From positions 1 through 64,000 of the forward strand of contig JACKDV010000018.1 of NCBI GenBank assembly GCA_020633315.1: DNA of 64,000 nucleotides, read 5' to 3'. The notes below the pieces were generated by a model. That model made no database searches, was not told the DNA's origin, and saw nothing but the letters and a program-made list of their open reading frames with translations. Positions 52,731 through 62,428 of the stretch are shown here, one piece after another (positions within the stretch are counted from its first letter, which is position 1; the number at the start of each line of letters is the position of its first letter). The DNA is from Myxococcales bacterium. GTDB taxonomy: Bacteria; Myxococcota_A; Polyangia; Nannocystales; Nannocystaceae. Position numbers and translations under genes: made by a program.

Positions 52731-52771
52731 AAAATCGAGCCCCCGGGAAGCGGGAACGGGGGGTCGATTTT
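52731..52771. promoter_or_regulatory. Large inverted repeat between the two T6SS operons
   Basis: A 15-bp inverted repeat (arms 52731-52745 and 52757-52771, 14 of 15 pairs) encloses an 11-base loop. The outer parts are AAAATCGA and TCGATTTT, the inner parts C- or G-runs. It lies 8 bases from the FHA start and 40 from the hcp start and ends in five T on the plus strand and four T on the minus strand. It could terminate in both directions, attenuate hcp, or be a dimer operator. A possible -35 TTGAAG (52775-52780) with TGTAGA (52799-52804) follows, too close to ATG 52812 for a normal leader. Confidence 0.5.
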
Positions 52772-52811
52772 TCCTTGAAGACCCATGACCCCCGCTCGTG
52801 TAGAGAAGCGT

Positions 52812-53402
52812 ATGTCCGCCGAGCAGAAGCAAATCTCCCTTCAGATCTTCACCGCCACCCCCGACAGCGACAACGACGAGACCCGTCGCTGGGTCCCGGA
52901 CGGTGACAACCTCATCCTGAAGAACCACCGCGGTGGCTACTTCACCCACGCCTACGTCTGCAACAAGGACATCGACATGAGCGGTGTCATGTCCGGGCGT
53001 GGCAAGGGCTTCATCTCCTTCGCCATCGAGAACGGCGAGGACGAGGTCGGTCGCGAGCTCGTCGAGGAGTGGCGCCAGGGCCGCATCGAGGTCGTCTTCA
53101 TGTACCGCGAGTGGAAGCAGGAGGAGGGGATCTGGGAGAACAAGAAGACCGTGACGGTCTGGGGATACGTCGCCAGCGCCAGCCTCCAGAAGGGTCCCTC
53201 GTCGATCGCTTCCGAGGTGCACGTGGTGCGCGTCGTCACCCAGAACGACGCCATCGGTACCCGTGACTACAGCATCGACTGCATCACCGGCGCGTCCACC
53301 ATTCGCGGTGGCGACCTCGGTGCCCGGCAGCCGGAGCCCATCGATCCCGGGACCATCGGCACCCCCGACTCGAGCGACTGGGGCGCCCCGCTCAACGGCT
53401 AA
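52812..53402 (+). CDS. Hcp-like T6SS tube protein
   Basis: First gene of the plus-strand T6SS operon, 196 residues. It sits directly before tssE, tssF and tssG, the place of hcp in several T6SS clusters. The middle (about 45-150) is strand-rich with FISFAIENGEDEVGRELVEEWRQGRIEVVFMYREWKQ and KKTVTVWGYVASASLQKGPSS, compatible with the Hcp barrel. The pattern is far from textbook Hcp, so the call relies on position. It lacks a signal sequence, as Hcp should. The N-terminus is polar and the last 40 residues are Gly/Pro-rich and disordered. AGAGAAG precedes the ATG at 52812. Third-codon usage is less extreme than in the neighbours, as often in highly made proteins. Confidence 0.55.
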   Translation: MSAEQKQISLQIFTATPDSDNDETRRWVPDGDNLILKNHRGGYFTHAYVCNKDIDMSGVMSGRGKGFISFAIENGEDEVGRELVEEWRQGRIEVVFMYREWKQEEGIWENKKTVTVWGYVASASLQKGPSSIASEVHVVRVVTQNDAIGTRDYSIDCITGASTIRGGDLGARQPEPIDPGTIGTPDSSDWGAPLNG

Positions 53403-53419
53403 TCGCCGGGAGCTAGTCA

Positions 53420-53806
53420 ATGGCCATCGGCCGCGGGTTGCTACAACGCCTTGCGTCGCCCGACCCGCGGCGGCGTCCCGATCTCGTGGAGGCGGTCCTC
53501 GTCAACTTGACGTCGATCCTCAATACCCACGAGGGGGATGGTTTCACCTGCCCGGACATGGGGTGTGACTTCGTTGACTTGCTGTCACGCTGGCCCACGT
53601 CCGAGAGTGACGTCCTGCGCGCGGTTCGTGAATCGATCGCGCGCTACGAGACCCGCCTGTCCAACGTGCAGGTTCGCCGGCTCGAAGACAACTCGACCAA
53701 GATCGAGCTCGAGATCACCGGTCAGCTCAAGGACCCGGAATACTCGCGTGAGCGAGTGAAGCTCCGCACGGAGCTTTCCCGGAGTGGCCAGGTGAACGTA
53801 AAGTGA
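53420..53806 (+). CDS. tssE: T6SS baseplate protein TssE
   Basis: Baseplate component of the gp25 (lysozyme-like) family, 128 residues. LLQRLASPDPRRRPDLVEAVLVNLTSILNTHEGD near the start, then CDFVDLL and SIARYETRLSNVQVRRLEDNSTKIELEITGQL near 70-105 are the family features; residues RYEPRL-type (here RYETRL) match closely. GGGAG stands seven bases before the ATG. It is slightly shorter than usual (about 140). It follows hcp by 17 bases and is separated from tssF by a 52-base hairpin-containing gap. Confidence 0.88.
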   Translation: MAIGRGLLQRLASPDPRRRPDLVEAVLVNLTSILNTHEGDGFTCPDMGCDFVDLLSRWPTSESDVLRAVRESIARYETRLSNVQVRRLEDNSTKIELEITGQLKDPEYSRERVKLRTELSRSGQVNVK

Positions 53807-53810
53807 GCGT

Positions 53811-53847
53811 CGGAGGGGCGCCGGGGCCCAGGCTCCCGGTCCCTCCG
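53811..53847 (+). ncRNA. Intercistronic hairpin between tssE and tssF
   Basis: A 7-bp outer stem (CGGAGGG with CCCTCCG) and a 5-bp inner stem (CCGGG with CCCGG) separated by a small internal loop, in mRNA between the TssE stop and the TssF start. There is no T-run, so it is not a terminator. TssF has no good ribosome site between the hairpin and ATG 53859. It may set the ratio of the two proteins or protect the RNA. Confidence 0.4.
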
Positions 53848-53858
53848 GCGGTCCATCC

Positions 53859-55586
53859 ATGAAGTCTCGCTATTACGAAGCCGAGCTCGCGTACCTCAGA
53901 GAGCAGGGACGCGAGTTCGCTCGCTCGTTTCCCGCGACGGCTGGCTTCCTGGCCGAGCGCAGCGACGATCCCGACGTCGAGCGCCTGCTGGAGGGCTTCG
54001 CGTTCCTGGCGTCACGCATCCGCGAGCGGGTGGACGACGGGATGCCGGAGTTCGCCCAGCAGCTCGGCCAGATCCTCGTTCCCCAGCTCACCCGCTACAT
54101 GCCGTCGTGCTCGATCGTCTGCTTCGAGCCCGACGCCCGCGCGCTGCGGACCGCCGTGCACATCCCCCGCGGGGCCGAGGTGGCCGGCAAGGCGCAGGAC
54201 GGCACGCGCTGCCGCTTCCAGATCACCCAGCCGACCGACCTGCTGCCGCTCGAGCTGCTCGACCTGCGCACGAGCCGGACCACCGCGCGGCGCGAGAAGA
54301 TCGCGCTGCAGCTCCGCATCCCGCCGCAGGGGCTGGAGTCGGTGCGGCAGGCCAGCATCCGCCTGTTCCTGCACGGCGAGATCCCCTTCGCCACCACCCT
54401 GCGCGCGTGGTTCGTGCACCACTGCCACGAGGTGACGGTGGTGGTCGACGGCAAGGAGGTCGGCAAGCTGCGAGACAAGCCCAAGGGAAGGGGCTTCGAG
54501 CCCGACGTGCGCCTGCTGCCCGAGAAGCCGCTCGAGCACGATGCCTTCGCCTCGATCGCCGAGCTGTTCGCCTTCCCGCAGAAGTTCTGCTTCGTCGACC
54601 TGCCTCCCCTCGGCAAGCACGCGGCCGAGGAGCTCGAGCTGCACCTCACCTTCGACAACCCGCCCGACCTGCCGCACCGGGTGATCCGCGACGACATCCG
54701 CCTGCACTGCGCCCCCGTCGTGAACCTGTTCTCGACGGTCTCCGACCCGGGGCGCTTCCAGCCGCTCAAGCCCGAGGTGCTCGTGCGGGTCTCCGAGCGC
54801 AGCCCCACCGAGCTCGAGGTCTACGACATCACCAAGGTGATCGGCTCCCGCGAGGGGCGGCAGCAGGAATACGCGCCCTTCTCCTCCTACGGGGTCGGCG
54901 AGTCCGAGGCTCCCCACGACGAGGTCTACTACGTCACGCGGCGGGTGCCCTCCATCACCGACAGCGGCACCGATCTCTACGTCTCGCTGATGACCCCCCG
55001 GGACGCGGCCCCTCTCGAGCGCAACGAGGTGCTCTCGATGAACCTGCTGTGCTCCAACCGCGGGGCCGCGGCCACCCTGGCCATCGGGGAGATCAACCAG
55101 CCGGTGCGGGGCTCGCCGGTGTTCGTGAAGTTCAGCAACATCACCGCCCCCACCCCGCCGCTGTACCCCCACGACGACGTGGAGCTGCTGTGGCGGCTCG
55201 CGGCCCACGTGGGCCTGTCACGGCGCGGGCTCGAGGACGGTGAGTCGCTGCGCCGGATGCTGCGCAGCTACAACTTCGCCGCCCGCTTCAACGCCCACCA
55301 GGGGCGCCTCAACGGCCTGTGGATCGACGCCATCCGCGAGGTGAGGTCGCGCAAGCTCGTGCGGCTGTACCGGGGGGCGCCCGTCACCGGCACCAAGACC
55401 ATCGTCACCGTCGACGAGTCGGAGTTCGGCGGGCAGGGCGAGGCCGCGCTGCTGGGGGAGGCGCTCTCCGAGATGTACGCGCGTCTCGTGCACGTCAACT
55501 CGTTCAATCAGCTCGTCGTGCAGCTCGCCCCCTCGCTGCGGGAGTACACATGGAAGCCGAGGAACGGGAACCTGAGGCTGGGGTAG
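53859..55586 (+). CDS. tssF: T6SS baseplate protein TssF
   Basis: Large baseplate subunit, 575 residues, close to the usual 580-620. The N-terminus YYEAELAYLREQGREFARSFPATAGFLAERSDDPDVERLLEGFAFLASRIRERVDDGMPEFAQQLGQILVPQLTRYMPS (outline only) is the best-conserved mark of TssF. LSMNLLCSNRGAAATL and EVRSRKLVRLYRG occur further on. It assembles with TssG, TssE and TssK in the cytoplasm around the membrane complex. tssG starts 37 bases before its stop, so the two are coupled. Confidence 0.92.
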   Translation: MKSRYYEAELAYLREQGREFARSFPATAGFLAERSDDPDVERLLEGFAFLASRIRERVDDGMPEFAQQLGQILVPQLTRYMPSCSIVCFEPDARALRTAVHIPRGAEVAGKAQDGTRCRFQITQPTDLLPLELLDLRTSRTTARREKIALQLRIPPQGLESVRQASIRLFLHGEIPFATTLRAWFVHHCHEVTVVVDGKEVGKLRDKPKGRGFEPDVRLLPEKPLEHDAFASIAELFAFPQKFCFVDLPPLGKHAAEELELHLTFDNPPDLPHRVIRDDIRLHCAPVVNLFSTVSDPGRFQPLKPEVLVRVSERSPTELEVYDITKVIGSREGRQQEYAPFSSYGVGESEAPHDEVYYVTRRVPSITDSGTDLYVSLMTPRDAAPLERNEVLSMNLLCSNRGAAATLAIGEINQPVRGSPVFVKFSNITAPTPPLYPHDDVELLWRLAAHVGLSRRGLEDGESLRRMLRSYNFAARFNAHQGRLNGLWIDAIREVRSRKLVRLYRGAPVTGTKTIVTVDESEFGGQGEAALLGEALSEMYARLVHVNSFNQLVVQLAPSLREYTWKPRNGNLRLG

Positions 55587-56647
55587 AGCTGCGCCAGCTC
55601 CTGCTGGTGAGCCCGCCGCGGACCGACTTCTTCACCGCGGTGATGCAGCTCGAGCGGCTCACCCGCGACCACGAGCGCATCGGCGGCACCGCCTCGCTCA
55701 CCGCCGAGGCGATCTCGTTCCGCCACGACATCTCCTTCGGCTTCCAGCCCAACGACATCAGCTCGATCCAGTGGATCGACGTGGACCCCGAGCCCGATCG
55801 CCGGCTGGAGGGACGCCGCGGCCACTTCGAGATCGTCACCTGCGTGCTGGGGCTGAGCGGCGCCGACAGCCCGCTGCCGCTGTACCACGTGGAGGACCTG
55901 GTCCTCGACGACGAGGAGGCGCGGGTGCAGGCCGCGTTCCTCGACCTGTTCCACAACCGCATCACCGCCCTGCTCTACCGCGCGTGCACCAAGTACTCGC
56001 CGCCCCGCGAGTACCTGCGCGGCGGCCGGGACCCCTTCTCGCTGCGCCTGCTGGCGGCGGCGGGGGTGGACCGCGGCGGCGACGACGAGCCCGTCGCGCC
56101 GCGCCGCGCCGAGCTGCTGGGCCTGGCCGCCCTGCTCGCCACCGGCGGGGGCACCGGGCGCAGCATCGAGAACGCGCTGCGCTGCCTGCTGTCGCGCGAG
56201 CTGTCCGGCACCAACCTCGACTTCGATCAGTTCCGCGGGAGCTGGATCGAGTTCGACCCCGACCAGCGCACCTCGCTGGGCAAGTCCAACTCGTCGATGG
56301 CGATCGACTGGATCCTCGGCACCCGCGTGCGCCACCCCGCCCACCGGGCCCGGGTGGTGGTGGGGCCGATGGCGCCCGAGCGCGCCCGCGAGTTCGCCCC
56401 CGGCGGCAAGAGCTTCCAGCGCATGAACGACCTGGTGCACGCGCTGTGCACCGAGCCCATCGCCATCGACCTCGAGCTGCTCATCGATCAGGACGCCTAC
56501 CCGCCGTTCTTCCTGCGGGTGAGGGACCCGCGGGTGCTCGGCGAGAACGTGTTCCTCTCGAGCCGCAAGCGCGGCGGTCGGGTGATGAAGCGCCTGTTCC
56601 CCCTCGACGAGGGCAAGGAGGCGCCCGGCCCGGCCCCCCGCCGCTGA
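55550..56647 (+). CDS. tssG: T6SS baseplate protein TssG
   Basis: Baseplate subunit of 365 residues, normal family length. The start DFFTAVMQLERLTRDHERIGG, FRHDISFGFQPNDISSIQWID (residues about 45-70), LPLYHVEDLVLDDEEARVQAAFLDLFHNRITALLYRA (100-140) and CLLSRELSGTNLDFDQF near 200 are the TssG marks. It overlaps tssF by 37 bases with a GGGAG ribosome site inside tssF. The next gene, for a sigma factor, lies 190 bases later. Confidence 0.92.
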   Translation: MEAEEREPEAGVELRQLLLVSPPRTDFFTAVMQLERLTRDHERIGGTASLTAEAISFRHDISFGFQPNDISSIQWIDVDPEPDRRLEGRRGHFEIVTCVLGLSGADSPLPLYHVEDLVLDDEEARVQAAFLDLFHNRITALLYRACTKYSPPREYLRGGRDPFSLRLLAAAGVDRGGDDEPVAPRRAELLGLAALLATGGGTGRSIENALRCLLSRELSGTNLDFDQFRGSWIEFDPDQRTSLGKSNSSMAIDWILGTRVRHPAHRARVVVGPMAPERAREFAPGGKSFQRMNDLVHALCTEPIAIDLELLIDQDAYPPFFLRVRDPRVLGENVFLSSRKRGGRVMKRLFPLDEGKEAPGPAPRR

Positions 56648-56837
56648 GCGCCCGGCGGCGGCCCTGCGCGAATGCGAGCGGCTCGCGACCGGGCGCCGAC
56701 GGGGCCCGATCGGCCTCGCCGGGGCTCCTCGGGGCCGTCTGCGCGGCCCCGGCTGGCCGATCGATCGAGCCAGGGGGCCGCAGGCTCGGCGCCCGGGGCC
56801 CTCGTCGGTTGATCCGCTCGACGCGGCCCTGCGATAA

Positions 56838-57782
56838 GTGGCGCAGGTGCTCGACGAGTCCCTGCTTCGAGAGTTCTTGACCGCGCGCGGGGACGATGCG
56901 GGAGCACCCGTTCCCGGGCTGGGCAAGGCGCTCGAGGGCGTGCTCTACCGGGCGCGCGTGCAGGAGGCCTCGTTCGAGCTGCCCGCGGCCGGCTTCCTGC
57001 GCTACCTGGGCGAGCGCTGCTCCGGCATCGAGGATCTCATCGAGCACCTCAAGGCCATGCACGCCGGCGACCTGTGGCTGGCCTGCGGCTGTGCGATGGG
57101 CCAGCGACGGGCGCTGGTCCGCTTCCAGGCGCGCTTCGGGCCCGACATCGACATGGCGATCGCCCGCTCGAACAACGCCAACATCAGCGCGGAGGACTTC
57201 CGCCAGCACCTGATGAGCAAGCTGTTCGTGGCCGCCGACGGGCTGCCGCCCCGCATCACCGAGTACAACGGCCTGGGCTCGCTGCGCGGGTGGATCCGCA
57301 TCACCATCGTGCGCCAGGTGATCGACTTCGTGCGTCACAACCGGCGGCGGGACCTCGGCCACCAGGTCGACGAGACCGAGATGCTCGGGCTGCGGGCGGT
57401 GGAGGCCGACCCCGAGCTGGCCTACGTGCGCAATACCTACCAGGCCGAGCTCCGCGAGGCGCTCAAGGAGGGCTTCGCCACCCTCACCCCGCGCGAGCGC
57501 AACCTGCTGCGCCTGCACCTCATCCACCGCATGAGCATCGACGACGTGGCCCGCATCTACGACGTGCACCGGGCCACCGCCCACCGCTGGCGACTGCGCG
57601 CGCAGGAGAACCTGCTCGAGGCCAGCCGCGCCGCGCTGCGCAGCCGCCTGGGCACCGACACCCGAGGGCTGCGCGACGCCCTGGGCGCGGTCGAGAGCGA
57701 CCTGCACATCACGGTGCAGCGCTACCTGTCGCGCGACACCGAGGACGAGCACGGCGGCAAGGTCGACGAGGGCAGCGGGTAG
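56838..57782 (+). CDS. ECF-type RNA polymerase sigma factor
   Basis: A 314-residue sigma factor with regions 2 and 4. Region 2 is near 100-180 (NISAEDFRQHLMSKLFVAAD to RGWIRITIVRQVIDFVRHNRRRD). Region 4 is near 215-265 (LTPRERNLLRLHLIHRMSIDDVARIYDVHRATAHRWR), a helix-turn-helix that binds the -35 element. The N-terminal 95 residues are extra, perhaps regulatory; no anti-sigma gene is seen nearby. As last gene after TssG, it may control this T6SS locus. Start GTG 56838; GTG 56847 is also possible. Confidence 0.8.
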   Translation: MAQVLDESLLREFLTARGDDAGAPVPGLGKALEGVLYRARVQEASFELPAAGFLRYLGERCSGIEDLIEHLKAMHAGDLWLACGCAMGQRRALVRFQARFGPDIDMAIARSNNANISAEDFRQHLMSKLFVAADGLPPRITEYNGLGSLRGWIRITIVRQVIDFVRHNRRRDLGHQVDETEMLGLRAVEADPELAYVRNTYQAELREALKEGFATLTPRERNLLRLHLIHRMSIDDVARIYDVHRATAHRWRLRAQENLLEASRAALRSRLGTDTRGLRDALGAVESDLHITVQRYLSRDTEDEHGGKVDEGSG

Positions 57783-57845
57783 CGGCGGGCCGCGGCCGCG
57801 CGGACCCTCCGAGCGGCCACGCCGGGGCGACGGCCCCCGCCGCTA
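57780..57845. terminator. Inverted repeat between convergent genes
   Basis: A 10-bp perfect inverted repeat (57780-57789 with 57836-57845) lies between the sigma factor stop and the lipoprotein stop. It has a 46-base loop and no T-run, so it is only a possible bidirectional terminator. Confidence 0.3.
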
Positions 57846-58469
57846 CACCCCGGACTCGCGACCCGACTGGCCCTCCACCTTGTCGCGGTTGGAGCGCTTG
57901 ATCTCGAGGAACACCACCGGCACCCGGCGCTTGCGCTCGAGCCGGAACACCTGGTTGGCCTCGGTCAGGGCGTGCAGGTGGCCGAGCTTCATGCGGTGCC
58001 GCTTGATCCTGATGCTGCGGTGGACCTTGGGCGGGGCGTAGCCCTCGCGCTCGGGCGAGCCCATCAGCACGTAGCGGGCGTCCTCCACCTGCACGAAGCG
58101 GTAGGCGCACTCGGGCGCGGCGCAGCTGCGATCGAAGGTCACGTAGAGCAGCTTCTGCCCGTTGAGGCGGTCCTCGCCGATCACCGCTCCCGCCGTGCCC
58201 CGCCGCAGGATCTGCCGGTGCTGCTTGCGGCGCGAGCTCTGGCGGATCTCACGGTCGATGGTCACCGCGCGCAGGGCCGGCTCGTCGTAGATCGAGATGG
58301 TGCGGTTGCTGGGGTACACCCGCAGCGCCCCCAGGTCGCCCGCGTCCTTGGCCTCCTGCAGATCGAGGTCGGCGAGCTTGAAGCGCTGGGCGCAGCCCGA
58401 GCCCAGCCCGAGCAGGCCCACCAAGGCGATTCCCAGCGCCACCGCATGGCGTACAGACGAACGGCTCAT
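57843..58469 (-). CDS. Lipoprotein, paralogue B of a tandem pair
   Basis: A 208-residue lipoprotein (signal SSVRHAVALGIALVGLLGLGSGCAQ with lipobox GSGC). The mature part has LRVYPSNRTISIYDE, AGAVIGEDRLNGQKLLYVTFDRSCAAPECAYRFVQVEDARYVLMG, then a strongly basic stretch (IRIKRHRMKLGHLHALTEANQVFRLERKRRVP). It shares its pattern with the upstream lipoprotein, so the two are tandem duplicates. No family recognised. The ATG overlaps the stop of the paralogue by four bases. It lies at the end of the operon behind the PpkA-like kinase. Confidence 0.65.
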   Translation of the reverse strand: MSRSSVRHAVALGIALVGLLGLGSGCAQRFKLADLDLQEAKDAGDLGALRVYPSNRTISIYDEPALRAVTIDREIRQSSRRKQHRQILRRGTAGAVIGEDRLNGQKLLYVTFDRSCAAPECAYRFVQVEDARYVLMGSPEREGYAPPKVHRSIRIKRHRMKLGHLHALTEANQVFRLERKRRVPVVFLEIKRSNRDKVEGQSGRESGV

Positions 58470-59111
58470 GGCTTGGACTCCGGATCGACGATGATCTCGC
58501 CGGGCACGCCCTTGTTCTCGACCGTGATGGTCTCGATCTCCACCCGCTCCTGCTTCTTGATCTCGAGCGCGATGGAGGCGGTCATGCCCCGGGTGGTGAA
58601 GTACACGGGCAGCGAGCGCGAGCGCGAGTAGACCTTGGTCTTCGACATCCGCTTCCGCCGGGAGATCCGCTTGCGGTAGATGGTGGGCTCGGCGTACTGC
58701 GGGATGATCGGGGCCTGGAACAGGCGGTACAGCCCGTCCTCGGTCTCGGCGAAGCCGTAGGTGCACGAGCGCTCGGCACACTTGGAATCGAAGCTCACCC
58801 ACAGCACGAGGCGCCCCTCCTCGGTGGTGCCGGCCTCGACGATCGCCCCCTTGAGCTCGCGTGGGATCGGGACCTCCACCCGCCGCGCCTCGAAGGTGTT
58901 GACCACCGCGCCCTGCGAGCGCTCGATGTCGTAGTCCTCGCCCAGCCCGCGCTCGTAGATCACGATGAACTTGGCCGAGGGATAGACCCGCACCATCTGC
59001 AGCTTGGGATCCCGCACTGCAATCTCGGACAGGCCGGCCGGGGTCAGGTACTCGCGCGGCGCACAGGCGCACAGCAGCAGCGCGAGCCCGACGAAGCGGG
59101 AGCGCCACCGC

Positions 59112-61448
<2,337 letters not shown>

Positions 61449-61451
61449 GGC

Positions 61452-62411
61452 TCAGAAGCGGCCCTGCAAAGAGAGCCCGACGAAGCGGGGTCCGATCGCG
61501 GGCGAGAAGGCGGTGTAGCGGATGCGGCGACGGATCCCGATGCCCAGCATGGTGGAGCCGCCCACGGTCAGCACCCCCAGGAGGATCGAGCCGGAGATGA
61601 TCATCGCGGTGGCCGAGGACTTGCGATCCTCCGCCTGGTTGATCGCCTCCATGTTGCCCTCGTCCATGGCCTGCTTGAGATCCTCGTCGGCGTCCTTGGA
61701 TCGTTGCGCCCCCACGACCACCAGCGGGATCATGGCCAGCCCCACCACGATGGTGGCCGAGCCGGCCGCGATGAGCCCGTTGCCCGAGGGACCGCGCTGG
61801 ATCCCGGTGCGGGTGAAGGGATCGGGATCGGTGGTGGTGGGCGGCAGGATCGGCGTGGGCGTGGTCTCGATGGTGCGGCCGCTGTCGGCCAGCATGTTCT
61901 CCACCTCCACCCGCGACTCGACCACGGCCGGGCTCACCGAGCCGCCGTGCACCCGCACGAACTCCTTGGTGTAGGCGTCGCACAGCGCCAGGCCCTTGCG
62001 CAGCAGCGCCACCTCGGCCTCGCTGGTGCCCCCGCGCTCGGCAGTCTTTCGCCGGTACGCGTGCTTGTACGCCTCGAGCGAGATCAGCAGCGCGTTCTCC
62101 CGCTCCTCGCGGTTGAGGTCGTTCTCGGGGAGGGTGTCGAGGATCTTCGACCACGACGAGGCCGCGCCCTCGTAGTCCCCCGCGTCGAAGCTGGCTTGGC
62201 CCTGCTCGGTGAGGGCCCGGGCCGAGCTGCGCGATCCATCTTGGAAGTTGCGATCGATCTCGGCCGGGCCCGCCGCCATCACCGGAACCGGAGCTCCCAT
62301 CGCCATCGTAGCCACGACCACCGCGGCCACTACGCGCCCCCGCGCCGCAGCGCGCGAAGTGGTGGACGGGAGGTTCGAGTGCTGCGACCGAGTCGGGGAG
62401 AGCTGGGTCAT
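61452..62411 (-). CDS. Exported protein with TPR-like region and two membrane segments
   Basis: A 319-residue protein. The N-terminus has a signal (RGRVVAAVVVATMAMGAPVPVMAAG); a helical, TPR-like region follows (ARALTEQGQASFDAGDYEGAASSWSKIL near 65-95). After a Thr/Pro linker (TTPTPILPPTTTDPDP) come two hydrophobic segments near 210-235 and 260-290 (GLIAAGSATIVVGLAMIPLVVVG and AMIISGSILLGVLTVGGSTMLGIGI) with a Lys/Glu-rich loop. The final residues are beta-like. Similar proteins next to kinases occur in Nannocystaceae. It starts 17 bases after the RHS stop, with GGAAAG upstream of the ATG, and its stop is 3 bases from the kinase start. Confidence 0.65.
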   Translation of the reverse strand: MTQLSPTRSQHSNLPSTTSRAAARGRVVAAVVVATMAMGAPVPVMAAGPAEIDRNFQDGSRSSARALTEQGQASFDAGDYEGAASSWSKILDTLPENDLNREERENALLISLEAYKHAYRRKTAERGGTSEAEVALLRKGLALCDAYTKEFVRVHGGSVSPAVVESRVEVENMLADSGRTIETTPTPILPPTTTDPDPFTRTGIQRGPSGNGLIAAGSATIVVGLAMIPLVVVGAQRSKDADEDLKQAMDEGNMEAINQAEDRKSSATAMIISGSILLGVLTVGGSTMLGIGIRRRIRYTAFSPAIGPRFVGLSLQGRF

Positions 62412-62428
62412 GAGGCTGGGCTTTCCGT

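Noticed and set aside
56809..56838. TTGATC and GATAAG as a promoter of the sigma factor
   Set aside because: The -10 would overlap the start codon. Either the start is later or the gene is read from the tssG transcript.
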